Of a DNA stretch of 64,000 nucleotides, positions 1 to 10,242 are shown piece by piece. How positions within the stretch are numbered: position 1 is the stretch's first letter; each line of letters starts with the position of its first letter. Under the pieces are notes generated by a model. It made no database searches. It had not been told where the DNA came from and was given only the letters and a program-made list of their open reading frames with translations. The stretch comes from Locusta migratoria (lineage: Eukaryota > Arthropoda > Insecta > Orthoptera > Acrididae): positions 930,123,503 through 930,187,502 of the forward strand of contig CM048744.1 of the NCBI GenBank assembly GCA_026315105.1, in the 5' to 3' direction. The position numbers and the translations under genes are program-made.

Positions 1-1440
1 CGGGCTCTATGAAAGGCGACAGGGATCGGAGCGAAAACGCACGCCTAGCCGAGCATCGCTTCGGGGCGCCAGGGGAATTAGGCGGAGCGGCAGCAAGGAC
101 CACCCAGAAATGTTTTCCTCAAGGCGCGCGTCTTCTCAGAAAGCTATTATGAGAGCCACAGTTCCGTATGAAAGAGAACGTCGGCCCAGAAATTTTTAGT
201 AATTTTGACCATTCCGGCCGTGAAAGTTTACATTTTACAATTAGTCGGCACGTTAGCCACGCAGACTCGGTTTCTTAGAACCACAGCAACGGCAAACGCT
301 CCTTTCCGTGGGGAACAAAATTTCTGCTGGTAGACAGTTTTTCCCGCGCAAGGCTGGTAAGCCGGTGTATGATTCGCCAGACGCATGTATCCTGCGTGAG
401 GTCTGCTCGGGACAGTGTCTAAGGATCTTACTGGCGGCCGCGCATATTTGAGCCACTGAATTTGGTCAGCAAGACGTGGAGGCGGAAATTTTGTTAAGAG
501 AGCGAGCTTCTTCACGGGAGAGTGTTGGGAGGAGATCGCCATTGGATGTGGCAGTGTGCAGTTGTGTCTAGGACGGATCCATGTTGTGTAGAAGCCTTAG
601 GAAATTTTCTTTAAAAGCGCGAGAGCACTATCAGGTGCCTCTATTCGGTTGGTTGCTAGCTAGTGTAAAGTTCGGAGATTTAGACGAGCCTGTCTTGAGC
701 CCTGGAACTGCAAAAGCGACCAGAAGTTCTGTTTGATTTGAGGATTTGGCTATATTTTCTGTGTCTGATCGTCCGCTCTGAGACATTCCTTGCATCCTTG
801 GAGACTAACTGCTCAGGTGTACGAAGTGGCCTAGTGGTGTACGACAGAATTGTGTGGCCTTAACTTGACAACAAGCTCCACCGGGACTCGTGGCTCTATT
901 TAACCTCAGTACAGCAGCGTCACTTTTGGATCTGTAGCGGAATTCTTTATTTTTTCGCGACGGGTTTTTCAGTCTCTCGCACAAGGGTCTTCCTCGTCGT
1001 CATTGCCAACACGACGCAGCTTCTCATCTGCCGACAACGTACTGGTAATGCTCTGCAGAAATTCATCTACAAAATCATTGCTTGTCTTTCATAGAGACTA
1101 CGACGCCAGCAATTTGTAGTGGTAATAATTGTCACTGGTTTGCAGAACTTGCTAACTCACTATCGTGTTTCTATTGTACGGCAGTTAAAGAAATTGAATT
1201 AAAGGCTATTCCCTCCGATCCCCAGCTTTGTCTTTCGCTGAACTTCAAACATCCACCACTTTGTAAGCATGTATGTAATCCTTGTTAAGCATCTTACAAT
1301 AATAAATATTTAGACTGTATGTACTATTTCATTTCAGCCAGCATCTTGTCATTCTCATTTACCATTTTTGAAGGGATCATCAACAAGATAGGCAGGTAGC
1401 TAATTAATGCTCAATAAACTCCCTTCATATCTTGTATATT
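1..1440. other. No recognised gene
   Basis: The first 600 bases are clearly richer in G+C than the DNA that follows. No frame shows a domain I recognise, and the open frames are short. I see no tRNA-like boxes or terminal repeats. It could be an old repeat or an unrecognised 5' exon or UTR. Nothing here can be named. Confidence 0.4.
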
Positions 1441-1452
1441 AAAGGAATCTAC

Positions 1453-1650
1453 AAATGTTCAAATGTTTGTACAGTCTATGGGACTTAACTACGGGGTCAT
1501 CAGTCCCTAAACTTACAAACTACTTATGAACTACTTACGAACTAGGACGGCACAAATATCCATGCCCGAGGGGGGATTCGAACCCCCGACCGTAGTGGCC
1601 GTGCAGACCGTGACTGGAGCGCCTCAGTCTCCTCGGCCACCGCGGCCGGC
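1453..1650 (-). mobile_element. tRNA-derived SINE, family 1
   Basis: On the minus strand the element starts with a tRNA-like head carrying A box GGTGGCCGAG and B box GGTTCGAATCC (RNA polymerase III promoter), followed by a short body. A perfect 12-bp target-site duplication, AAAGGAATCTAC, flanks it at 1441-1452 and 1651-1662. Two further copies of this family lie at 3694-3888 and 8005-8204. Confidence 0.9.
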
Positions 1651-1670
1651 AAAGGAATCTACGAAAACTG

Positions 1671-1997
1671 AAGTGAGTCGGCCAGACCAAACAACCTGGC
1701 CGATTTCCTTCATTTTTGTTTTAAACGAAAGGTTTTCATCCACAGATTTGTCGTCAAGTATCAGAATTTACATAACTCTCGCCTTCCATTTTCTACACTC
1801 TAACGCGATTTCGTTCTGTCCTTGCTGTAAAGTAAAGTCAGTCGGTCAGGCCGTTCTATCAGACCGATTACCATCATTTTTGCTTTAAACGAAAGGTATT
1901 CATTTGGAGATTTGTCATCGAGAATCAGAATAAACTTAAGTCTCTCTGTCCTTCATTTTTATTCAAACGCGGTATCCTTCTATCCCTGTATTGAATT
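1671..1997. repeat. Two-unit degenerate tandem repeat, about 163 bp
   Basis: Units 1671-1833 and about 1834-1997 share the blocks GTCGGYCAG, TTTAAACGAAAGGT, AGATTTGTC and ATCAGAAT in the same order and spacing, with clear divergence. The repeat starts 20 bp after the right target-site duplication of the SINE. No coding role is visible. Confidence 0.6.
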
Positions 1998-2424
1998 TTT
2001 TAACGGTTTGTTTTACGATATCTTCGGTTGTAATTAAGGTACGCAGTTCTTTTTGACCTAACAACACTCAGCGGATCAAGCTCTTTCATTTGCATTTTTA
2101 AACACTTGCATTGATTGATTCTGAAGAAAGCTATGCGTGAACATCCAACTTTACTTCTATTTTTTCCCAACTTTTTTGTCATTCCACTAATTGTGCGAAG
2201 TATTCGTGCGGATCTTCTAGTTCAGTCTTAATAAAATTTACTACTCCAAACGCAGTCAGATAGCAGATAGGCACCCATCACTTGAAACGATAAGCAGGCT
2301 AATTTAAGAGAGAGACGTTCATTTATCGACCTCTGTAGCAGTAACTTCCCCCTTCATTCGCAAACTTTAAACGCGAATTAATAAAATCTTCTCGAGCTTC
2401 CAGCCGCGTCAAGTGGTTGTAAAC

Positions 2425-2467
2425 CCACGAGCTTTCGGCCAAGTCCTCCTTGGCCATTGTCAAGTGG
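2425..2467 (-). ncRNA. Hammerhead-ribozyme-like motif in PLE tail
   Basis: On the minus strand: CCAC, core TTGACAA, one extra T, a 7-bp stem II (GGCCAAG/CTTGGCC), GAAA, AGCT, C, then GTGG, which pairs with CCAC as stem I. This is the type I hammerhead order with a tiny stem III. The core differs from CUGANGA at two positions (C3 to U, G8 to A), so activity is doubtful. Hammerheads in PLE pseudo-LTRs are established; this assignment is by eye. Confidence 0.5.
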
Positions 2468-2531
2468 TAAAATGACTGCTGTATCGCCGTCGCCTTGCCG
2501 TTATATAGCCGCGCTGCTGGCTGTGACGTCA

Positions 2532-3693
2532 CTGGAGCCTTCTGCTTCGCCATATAAGGCAATGTTTACATCCTGAGTCGGCTGCGTCCGCTTTGGGCTG
2601 CAGGCTGTGACGTCACTGGGGCTCGCTTCTTCGTCCCATGTCCGCCGCGTCTGCTTCAACCTCGCTATGGCCGGGTCCCACGCTGTGCTGAGCTGCAAAC
2701 CGACGTCCTTGTTAATGGTGTTCCCAGACATTTTGATTTCAAAAGCTTTCTTTATAACGCTATCCCACTATCCTTTCGTTTTAGCAATGACAGATGTTTC
2801 GTCGAACAGAATTCGGTATCGATTTTCTAAAGAATGTTCTGCCACGGCTGATTTTTCCGGGTAGCGGAGACGTAAGCACCTCTCGTGTTCTGTCCGGCGT
2901 TGCTCCACAGTGCGTACAGTTTGTCCAATATAATAGCAGCCACACTCACATGATATTTTATATACTCCTGACGCCTTAGAGACCGAGGTCAACTTTTACT
3001 GGCCTCATCTGTCGAATTTTTGGTGGGAGCCTGAACACAGAAGCGATGTTATATATCTTCAGGATTCGGCTAATCTTTCCCGACACAGTTCCACAAAAAG
3101 GCAAAAAAACTAGATTCTTGCGTTTTTCTTCTGACGTACTTTTCCTCCTTTTATCGCCAGAAATTGCTTGTTCTATTTGTTGGTGACTAAAGCCGTTATC
3201 CCTGAAGACCCTTCGGAGATGGGTTAGCTCTTGTGGCAGACTCTCAGCGTCTGAAACGACTTTTGTGCGATGAACAAGGGTGTTCAGAAGGGCGCGTTTT
3301 TGCGCGGAGTGGTGGTCCGTATGAATGGGCTTTCTGTAGACACTGTGGCTGAGGTGACCATTAGTTTTCCGGCGAACGAGGACAGCTAGGAAGGGTAAAC
3401 AACCGTCTTTTTCCACCTCCATCGTGAATTTAATGTGGTCGTGAACACTATTCAGATGATCCAAAACTTCTTCCAGTTTCTCACGTCCATGAATCCAGAT
3501 GACAAATGTATCATCGACGTAGCGGTAAAAACAACTTGACTGTGCCGGAGAAGTATTCAAAGCAGTGTCCTCAAATTTCTCCATAAAGAGGTTTGCAATT
3601 GATGGAGCTAACGGACTACCCATTGCCACGCCGTCTGTCTGGTCGAAATACTGGCCGCCATACATGAAATAGGTTGATATCAGAGTGTGCTTA
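2532..3693 (-). pseudogene. PLE RT second half plus GIY-YIG endonuclease
   Basis: The frame read from 3693 down to 2976 carries the later RT motifs: GVAMGSPLAPSIANLFM, then the catalytic YVDDTFVIW, then a conserved YRKPIHTD block. A second frame (2992 to 2768) has the GIY-YIG nuclease: VYKISCECGCYYIGQT followed by a downstream arginine helix. A third (2731 down) has the family's typical W-VIK-A-EI and LS-AW-P pattern. Two frame changes and an in-frame stop make this a pseudogene. The longest apparent frame starts inside the SINE, whose tRNA-like head supplies an artificial ATG and about 30 codons upstream of the RT; this is an accident of insertion. Confidence 0.8.
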
Positions 3694-3888
3694 GCCGGCC
3701 GCGGTGGCCGAGGGGACTGAGGCGCTCCAGTCACGGTCTGCACGGCCACTATGGTCGGGGATTCGAATCCCCCCTCGGGCATGGATATTTGTGCCGTCCT
3801 TAGGATAAGCTAGTTGATAAGTAGTTTGTAAGTTTAGGGACTGATGACCCCGTAGTTAAGTCCCATAAGCTGCACAAACATTTAATTT
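3694..3888 (+). mobile_element. tRNA-derived SINE, family 1, inside the PLE
   Basis: The tRNA-like head GGCCGCGGTGGCCGAG with B box GATTCGAATCC is followed by the same body as the copy at 1453-1650. A perfect 12-bp duplication, AGAGTGTGCTTA, lies at 3682-3693 and 3889-3900. Removing the SINE and one duplication rejoins the RT reading frame, so the SINE is younger than the PLE. Confidence 0.92.
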
Positions 3889-4462
3889 AGAGTGTGCTTA
3901 AGCAGTCTCACAATTTTACTGTCGAATAAATACGAGAGGAGATCCGAGCAGTCTTTGATTGGAAAACATTTAAATAAGGAGCCAAAATCAAAACTGACCA
4001 TAATGTCTCCTTCACCACGACGCAGATGCTTGATTCGACTGATGAAATCTTCCGTATTCTGTAAGTGGTGCCCACAGTGACCGACGTGCGGTGTGAGGTT
4101 AGTGGCCAGATGTTTCGCCAGTCTGTAAGTTGGTGAACCAGTGGTACAAACAATCGGCCGAAGAGGCACCACAGTCTTGTGAATTATAGGCAGTCCATAA
4201 ATCGTAGGTGGTCTTGCTGCCTTAGGGAGAAGATTCTTAATGGCAGCCTTTACCAACGATGACTCCTTAAGAAGTTCCGATGTCTTCCCCATTATTCTTG
4301 TGGTCAGGTTCGGTGGCAGTTTCCGGTGTGTGTCCTCCCCTAGAATTAGCTGAATTTTTGCGCCATAATCGACGTGATTCAAAATGACGGTTGCATTGCC
4401 CTTATCAGCAGGTAGAATCACGGTGAGGGGGTCGTTTCGGATTTCTCGAAGTCATTTCACTC
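3889..4462 (-). pseudogene. PLE RT first half
   Basis: This is the N-terminal part of the reverse transcriptase: ILPADKGNATVIL, then PTIYGLPIIHK and PLRPIV (RT motifs preceding the palm), then the first catalytic segment MVSFDFGSLF. In other PLEs this segment reads D-A-S-LYTNIP, so the block is partly degraded. The frame runs into the SINE at KHTL and continues at 3693. Codons upstream of 4421 remain open to about 4462, after which similarity is lost. Confidence 0.75.
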
Positions 4463-4590
4463 ATACATTTAAACACGAACCTTCTTTAATGCTAATCATT
4501 TCTGCAGTACGTACTAATGAACATGGCATGTGAATATGAAGGTGCTATCTCTAGTCTTCTACATCTACATCTACATACATACTCCGCAAT

Positions 4591-5590
4591 TCAGCGTAAG
4601 GTGCGTGGCGGAGGGTACACTGTACCACTACTAGGTATTTCCTTCCTATTCCACTCCCAAACTGAACGAGGAAAAAAAGAATGCCTATAAGCCTCCGTAC
4701 GAACCCTAATTTCTCTTATCTTGTCTTTGTGATCTTTATGCGAAATGTAAGTAGGCGGCAGCAAGATCGTACTACACTCAGCTTCAAATTCCGACCCTCT
4801 AAATTTACTTAACAGAAATTCACGAAAAGAACGTCGTCTTTCTTCCAGCGATCCCCAATTGAGTTGCCGGAACATTTCCGTGACACTCGCGCATTGGTCG
4901 ATTCTACCGGTAACAAATATAGCTGCTCGTCTCTGAACCGCCTCTATGTCTGAGTTTCACACGAACGATGTTTCCTAAACCCGTGCTGATTCACGGAAAG
5001 AAGCTTTTCCATTTCAAGGAAATTTACTATATTCGAACTGAGAATATGCTCCAAAATTCTACATGAAACTGATGTCAATGATATTGTACTGTAATTGTAT
5101 GGGTCAGTTCTCTTTCCTTTCTTATACACGGGAGTCACCTTCGCTATTTCCAATCACTAGGAACTTTGCGCTGAATTAAAGATTCGCGATAAATGCAAGC
5201 TAAGTAGGGGGCCAACGCCGCAGAATAGTCTCTGTAAAACCGAACTGGTATTCCATCCGGACCAGCAGACTTTTTCGTATTTAGCTCTCTCAGCTGCTTC
5301 TCTACACCGGAAATACCTATTGCTATGTCCCCCATTTCGGAATTAGTACGTTGATCAAATGATGGTACATTTGTGCGGACCTCCTGCATGAAAGATTTCT
5401 TAAAGGTTAAATTTAGAACTTCAGCTTTCCGTTTGCTTTCTTCTATAACTGCCCCGGAATGATCAACTAGTGAATGGACAGTGGACTTTGACCCGCTTAT
5501 CGACTTTACATAGGACCATAATTTTTTCTGGTTCTCGGAAAGATCTTTTGCTAAGGTATGGCTGTGATAATTATTGTATGCTTCGCGCAT
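4591..5590 (-). pseudogene. LINE reverse transcriptase, deleted and frameshifted
   Basis: The segment 5590-5144 encodes the RT approach (KKSAGPDGIPVRFYRDY, then RKVPSDWK). The frame shifts at about 5148 to TPVYKKGKRTDPYNY-TISLTSV and QHGFRKHRSCETQ (fingers). All of the palm is then absent, and 4943-4591 resumes at the C-terminal region (SVTEMFRQLNWGSLEERR). A fragment of the missing palm from another copy of the family is seen at 15757-16850. Confidence 0.78.
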
Positions 5591-5795
5591 TGATGTTTTT
5601 ATAGACGCACGAATCTCTACTAACTTTTTTGCCTGACATCATTTGCGTGTTCTTTTTTGAATCGAGAGTGCAACAGCCTTTGCTTTCTCAGCAGCTTTCT
5701 AACATTATTATTATACCACGGTGGGTCTTTTCCATCCTTAATCGTCTTTACTAACCCTTCTCTAACCCTTTATTAACAATGCACTTAAATGTAGT

Positions 5796-6701
5796 CTACA
5801 ATTCCTCTACGTCCATAGTCCCGGAATTAAACGATGCCCATTCATTTTTTAAGTGCGATCGTAACATTTGCTTATCGGCTCTTCGCAACAAAAACACGCT
5901 CCTAGCCTTCTTGATTGGTTTATGAACTTTGGTAACCATCGACGCTATGACGATATCATGATCACTAATTCCAGTCTCTACACAGACATCGTTAATAAGG
6001 TCAGGCCTGTTTGTGGCTATAAGGTCTAGAATATTTCTATTGCGCGTGGGTTGCCGGTTTAACTGCTCAAGACAGTTTTCGGAGAATGTGTCCAAAAGTA
6101 GCTCGCAAGACTGCTTGTCTGTACCGCCTGAAATGTAACTAGCGAGGTCCCAATCTATACTCTTAAGGTTGAAGTCTCCTCCGACTAATATTACATGGCC
6201 CGGATACGTATGCACTACCTGGTGTAGACTTTCTTTGAATGATTCTAAAAGTTCTACAGCAGCACTGGGGGGTCGATAAAAACACCCAACTATTAACTTT
6301 ACTTCTTTTAGACCTGTCATACGTGCCCAGGTAACTTCACAGTTACTTTCAACCTCGATCTCAGTAGAAACAATATCTTTGTACACAGTGATGAACACTC
6401 CTCCTCCAGTTGTATTAGATCTACCTTTCTGATATACATTCCACGCTTCGCTAAATATTTCTGACCTTGCTACATCATCATTTAACCAGCTTTCGGTGCC
6501 TAAAACTATCTGAGCGCAATAACTTCCATGCAGTGCAGCAAATTCGGGAACTTTGTTTCTAATACTCTGTAAGTTCGCGGCTAATATTTTGATGTTCGAA
6601 TTTTTGTTCCGAACGTGGCCTGAATTCGCTGTTTGAATGCTGACAGGCGAGTGCTCATCAGAGTTAGCGCCTAGCCTAAAAAAAACCCATGTGCACTCCA
6701 C
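5796..6701 (-). pseudogene. LINE AP endonuclease domain (ORF2 N-terminus)
   Basis: This 301-codon open frame holds an APE-like endonuclease in good condition: N in AANLQSIRNK, E in GTESWLND, the FYRPPSAA block, D and N in VGGDFNLKSIDW, DLIATN, and the terminal S-D-H in TGISDHDIV. These residues nick target DNA for target-primed reverse transcription. The frame is lost downstream between 5796 and 5590. It is intact over the domain but belongs to a dead element. Confidence 0.85.
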
Positions 6702-6800
6702 AAGTACTCTGTTAACCGAGTAGCCGCTTCCTTAGTGTAGTGCACCCCTGATCTATCTGATCTACCTGTCTTGACGGCTGCTTGTGTGTGGTGTTTGCAG

Positions 6801-6997
6801 CACCGCAACCTGGTGACGGAGGACAGCGAGCTGTGGCCGAACGCGACGCTGTACTACGAGGTGTCCGGCGAGTTCAGCGCGGCGCAGCGGCGGTCGCTGG
6901 AGGCCGCCATCGCAGACCTGCAGCGCGAGACGTGCGTGCGCTTCCGCCGCCGCACCAACCAGCACACCTACCTCGTGCTGCGCAACGCCGGACGCGG
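6801..6997 (+). CDS. Astacin-family metalloprotease, exon with mature N-terminus
   Basis: This exon follows the acceptor TTTGCAG (6794-6800) and ends at the donor GTACGT (6998). It gives 65 codons plus 2 nt. It encodes the start of the mature catalytic domain: HRNLVTEDSELWPNATLYY matches the family's RNA---LWPNG-IPY entry, followed by ETCVRF with the first conserved cysteine (residue 45). The split final glycine codon (GG|G) joins in phase to the exon at 26470. It is GC-rich, unlike the introns. The family is secreted, zinc-dependent endopeptidases made as zymogens. The signal peptide and propeptide must be encoded upstream and were not found. Reading through the donor reaches a stop near 7046, which supports splicing at 6998. 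Confidence 0.88.
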
Positions 6998-7110
6998 GTA
7001 CGTCTGCTACCAGCGGGCGACGGAAACCGCCCGTCACATACAGTGATCTCAAGCCAACTGCTAAATAAAACACTTCATTCAGCCAAGATCGATAAAAATT
7101 TATTTTTCTC

Positions 7111-7152
7111 CCTTAACCGGTTTCGGTGAGCTCAGTCACCATCTTCAGAAAG
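7111..7152 (-). ncRNA. Hammerhead-like motif, left arm
   Basis: On the minus strand: CTTT, core CTGAAGA (fits CUGANGA), one extra T, stem II GGTGA/TCACC with loop CTGAGC, GAAA, ACCGGT (short stem III), T at the cleavage position, then AAGG, which can pair with CTTT as stem I (one G-U). This is the type I order. The extra base before stem II is non-canonical but recurs in other copies here. Confidence 0.55.
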
Positions 7153-7378
7153 TCAAGTATAATCACTTAGCGCCATACGTAAAAATAGAGACATAACCTT
7201 CTAACGTACGTAAACATCTTGTTAATGTTTTTCATCACAGGGTGGATCGTCAGAATGAATTGATTCATTTGATTCATTCTGACAATCCACCCTGTGATGA
7301 AAAACTTTAACAAGATGTTTACGTGCGTTAGAAGGTTATGTCTCTATTTTCACATATGGCGCTAAGTGCAATACTTGA

Positions 7379-7423
7379 CTTTCTGTAGATGGTGACTGTA
7401 GAGCTCACCGAAACCGGTTAAGG
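7379..7423 (+). ncRNA. Hammerhead-like motif, right arm
   Basis: This is the plus-strand partner of the motif at 7111-7152: CTTT, core CTGTAGA, T, GGTGA/TCACC stem II (7391-7395 and 7405-7409), GAAA (7410-7413), ACCGGT, T, AAGG. The core has U where the invariant A6 should be, so this copy is expected to be inactive. Confidence 0.45.
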
Positions 7424-7431
7424 GAGAAAAA

Positions 7432-7640
7432 CAGCCGCGGTGGAGTAGCCGAGCGGGCTAAAGCGTCTCGCTGCGGAGCGCGCGGTTGCTCGCCGTGGAG
7501 GTTCGAGTCTTCCCTGGGGCATGGGTGTGTGTGTGTGTTTGTCCTTAGGTTAGTTTACCTAGGTTTAAGTAGTTTGTAAGCTACGGACTGATGATCACGC
7601 AGTTTGGTCCGATACATTTACAAACATTTTTTTGATTTTT
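7432..7640 (+). mobile_element. tRNA-derived SINE, family 2, in the foldback element
   Basis: The head CCGCGGTGGAGTAGCCGAGCGG with B box GGTTCGAGTC is followed by a (GT)n stretch and the family tail (TAAGCTACGGACTGATGA, TTGGTCCGATA). The flanks GGGAGAAAAA (7422-7431) and GGGACAAAAA (7641-7650) form a 10-bp duplication with one mismatch. It interrupts the right arm, so the foldback element is older. Confidence 0.88.
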
Positions 7641-8004
7641 GGGACAAAAATAAATTTTTAGCGATCTTGGCTGAATGAAGTGTTTTATATAAAACTGTTG
7701 ATCGCTCTCCAGCGGCTTAAAATACCTTTTAACTATAACAACTGCTAAATCACGCATGCTGGCAGCTGTTCTTGATTCAAATTCTGGAGGTTTTGCGTAT
7801 ATGTTAAGAAACTCTTATCACATGACTCATCTACTGTAACTAATGAATAAGACTACAGAAAGAAAACAAGACACGTCAATGACCGGACTCACAGTTTATA
7901 ATGTTCTGACAAAAGAGGAGCAAGGGCCAGATATAAACACGGATCTTCTGCTTTGCGATCCAATACCGTGACCACATAAATACGATGCCGTGGCTCTTCC
8001 GTTT

Positions 8005-8204
8005 GCCGGCCGCGGTGGCCGAGGGGACTGAGGCGTTTCAGTCACGGTCTGCACGGCCACTACGGTCGGGGGTTAGAATCCCCCCTCGGGCATGGATATT
8101 TGTGCCGTCCTTAGTTGGAGGTAGTTCATAAGTAGTTTGTAAGTTTAGGGACTGATGACCCCGTAGTTAAGTCCCTTAAGTTTAACAAACATTTGAAACA
8201 TTTT
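8005..8204 (+). mobile_element. tRNA-derived SINE, family 1
   Basis: Same head and body as the copies at 1453 and 3694. The B box has drifted (GGTTAGAATCC). A perfect 12-bp duplication, GCTCTTCCGTTT, lies at 7993-8004 and 8205-8216. Confidence 0.92.
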
Positions 8205-8216
8205 GCTCTTCCGTTT

Positions 8217-8845
8217 CGCTCGATGTTGCGCATGTTCTGCTTGGACCGTTCAGTTCTATTTTGCTTCGTTTGTTACAGTACCGTACGCCTTATTTCTGCT
8301 TCCGTGCTTGATATGTGTCCAGTTTTTGACAGGTGGTTCACTAGGTCATCTCAGTACTAAATCTAAAGTGGGTGCGATAAGGAGTTTCCCTTGGCAGTAG
8401 ATCCAAATGTCTTGTGCATTCACTCTCTGTGAGGATTCCGGGACTTAAATGGTCACTTGTTGGTTATAGTAAAACTCCATCGTAAAGTTCAGTTTTGTTA
8501 AACTAGGAGAAATGTATCTGACGAGTTTCTGGGTTCTATCTACATCAGTAATCACAACATTCTAAATGAATACTACTCTGGTATCTACCTACGGAATAAC
8601 TCTTCACTTTTAAATATACGTCACCATCATTTCCTTCTTCACAAAATAAAGGAACACAACTTCCATCAATGTGGCCACAACCTGCCATTCCATTATAACA
8701 AATTCAACAGACTGACTACACAGTGTACAATACAAAGCTTCTTGAAATCAATTCATACTGCCCATCCTCAAAACTCCACCGAGTAAACTCGACGACTTAT
8801 TGACCAACATGACGACGGAATGCATGACAACTGACACCCGCCACC
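8217..8845. other. Intronic DNA, nothing recognised
   Basis: AT-rich sequence inside the long astacin intron. The only open frame of note (about 65 codons at 8203-8400) begins in the SINE border and resembles no family. No repeats or tRNA boxes were seen. Confidence 0.4.
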
Positions 8846-8858
8846 GATGCTTCATGTT

Positions 8859-9053
8859 CACACATGTTTGTAAATCTATCGGAGCAAACTGCGTGGTCTT
8901 CAGTCCGTAGCTTACAAACTACTTAAACCTAGGTAAACTAAACGAAGGACAACACACACAGCCATGCTCCGCGGAGGACTCGAACCTCCGACGGCGAGCA
9001 ACCGCGCGCTCCGCAGCGTGGCGCCTTAGACCGCTCGGCTACTCCACCGCGGT
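8859..9053 (-). mobile_element. tRNA-derived SINE, family 2
   Basis: A full minus-strand copy: head at the right (ACTCCACCGCGG at 9042-9053), tail at the left. A perfect 13-bp duplication, GATGCTTCATGTT, lies at 8846-8858 and 9054-9066. Confidence 0.93.
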
Positions 9054-9066
9054 GATGCTTCATGTT

Positions 9067-10075
9067 GTCCGCTTAAATGCGACTTACATAGGAAATTACG
9101 TCACGTCATGTGACATAAAATTCCATCATTACAATTGATTTTAAAACAAGGAGTATTTTCTAATTAATTTTACATACATATTTAAATTAGTTATGAAGTT
9201 TAAATTATTATTCGTTTGTTTGTATAATAAGATTTTCAATTAATTACGAAATTAAACTGGAACATATGATGGCTGATTGGGTAGTCTTCCCGATTTGACA
9301 ATCGCTGGTCCGGTGCCGCTGCTGTCAGTGACAAGAAAATGTAAACAAACTGCGTGTGACGGTCCAGACAAAAGTAATAGAATTGTTTCTTCTACTTCAT
9401 CTATAAGGTAATGATTCAATAAATGAAAAGTTAATTAACAATGCTTAATTACGTAATATTTAACAAATCAGTAATCCGTCAAAGGAGAGATTTACTTTGC
9501 GTGTCTCTTACGAAATAAAACTTGAGCATTGACGTATTAAAATCGATTTTTTGAGTTTCATACACTATATGTTAATAACTTGCATTAATAGGTACTGCAA
9601 ACAATATAACCACTGTACATCCTGCTAGTTGTAGAACAGAAAAAATCGTCTTTTTCGTGAGCTTTGTATACAATAGGTAGAAAAATATTTGTGAGTTATA
9701 TAAACTACTAAACTTAGTCATGTATCGTCACATCTCCATGAATCAAACCAACCTTTCACTACGACGGCAGGTGCTCATTTTCGTCAGTGAGGTACCTGTA
9801 AAAAGTCAGTAAACTTTATAGGCGAACAGTTACGAAGTGTTCATGAAATAACGTTCATTTATGTCCTTCTGCGAAGAATTGCGCACCAACGGTAACGTAC
9901 AAACTTAATCATGTATGTAGACAGTTTATCAATCTCGAGGGTCGAGAAACTCGAGCATTTTGTCTGTTGTCAATATCGATACTGACAAGATAGCAATTCC
10001 AGGAATTCCCAGGTTTTTATTTCATTTTTGTTTTTTGTTTTATTTTATTTTTTATTAGAATCAAAGCTTTAAGGC
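9067..10075. other. AT-rich intronic DNA, nothing recognised
   Basis: No open frame with a recognisable domain and no terminal or tandem repeat was seen. It is ordinary AT-rich intron sequence as far as I can tell. Confidence 0.4.
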
Positions 10076-10087
10076 ACATAACAACGG

Positions 10088-10242
10088 TCGCGGTGGAGTA
10101 GTCGAGAGGTCTAACGCGCCTCGCTGCGGAGGGTCGAGTCCTCCCTGGGGCATGAGTGTGTGTTGTCCTTAGGTTAGTTTACCTTAGTTTAAGTAGTTTG
10201 TAAGCTTGGTCCGATAGAATTACACACATTTGAACATTTTGA
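10088..10242 (+). mobile_element. tRNA-derived SINE, family 2, internally shortened
   Basis: The head TCGCGGTGGAGTAG is followed by a short body that lacks part of the head and of the GGACTGATGACCACGCAG block. A 12-bp duplication with one mismatch, ACATAACAACGG / ACATAACAGCGG, lies at 10076-10087 and 10243-10254. Confidence 0.85.

Larger units (their letters stand above)
2323..4462 (-). mobile_element. Penelope-like element (PLE), degenerate
   Basis: Read on the minus strand, the order is N-terminal RT region (ILPADKG near 4420), RT core (YVDDTFVIW near 3500), GIY-YIG endonuclease (near 2900) and a 3' tail with a hammerhead-like fold (2425-2467). That order is diagnostic of PLEs, whose product copies RNA at a chromosomal target. 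A SINE with its own target duplication splits the RT at 3694-3888. A frameshift near 2985 separates RT from endonuclease. The 5' end is truncated near 4462. Confidence 0.88.
4561..6755 (-). mobile_element. Jockey/CR1-type LINE with internal RT deletion
   Basis: On the minus strand an AP-type endonuclease (5796-6701) precedes RT (5590 to about 4945) and then the C-terminal end of ORF2 (about 4943 to 4591). The 3' end is the characteristic TACATCTACATCTACAT tail at 4561-4577. The RT palm, with the FADD box and flanking motifs, is missing: the protein jumps from GFRKHRSCETQ to the post-thumb VTGRIDQ segment around 4940-4955. The copy is therefore dead. It ends about 45 bp before the astacin splice acceptor. 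Confidence 0.85.
7067..7738. mobile_element. Foldback (inverted-arm) element, probably PLE-derived
   Basis: A left arm from 7067 to about 7260 and a right arm from about 7272 to 7680 are inverted copies of each other, with an 11-bp loop between. The right arm is lengthened by a SINE. About 58 bp beyond the right arm has no partner on the left. The whole is bounded by a perfect 12-bp direct repeat, CAACTGCTAAAT, at 7055-7066 and 7739-7750, which I take as a target-site duplication. Each arm carries a hammerhead-like motif of the kind found in PLE pseudo-LTRs. No coding sequence is visible. Confidence 0.72.

Noticed and set aside
2976..3782. One long minus-strand frame beginning MPEGGFES that fuses SINE and RT
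   Set aside because: The first 30 codons come from the inserted SINE; the true RT continues at 3889, so the fusion is an accident and not a gene.
6762..7129. Other frames across the first astacin exon
   Set aside because: GC-rich shadows; only the frame of HRNLVTEDS joins the later exons in phase.
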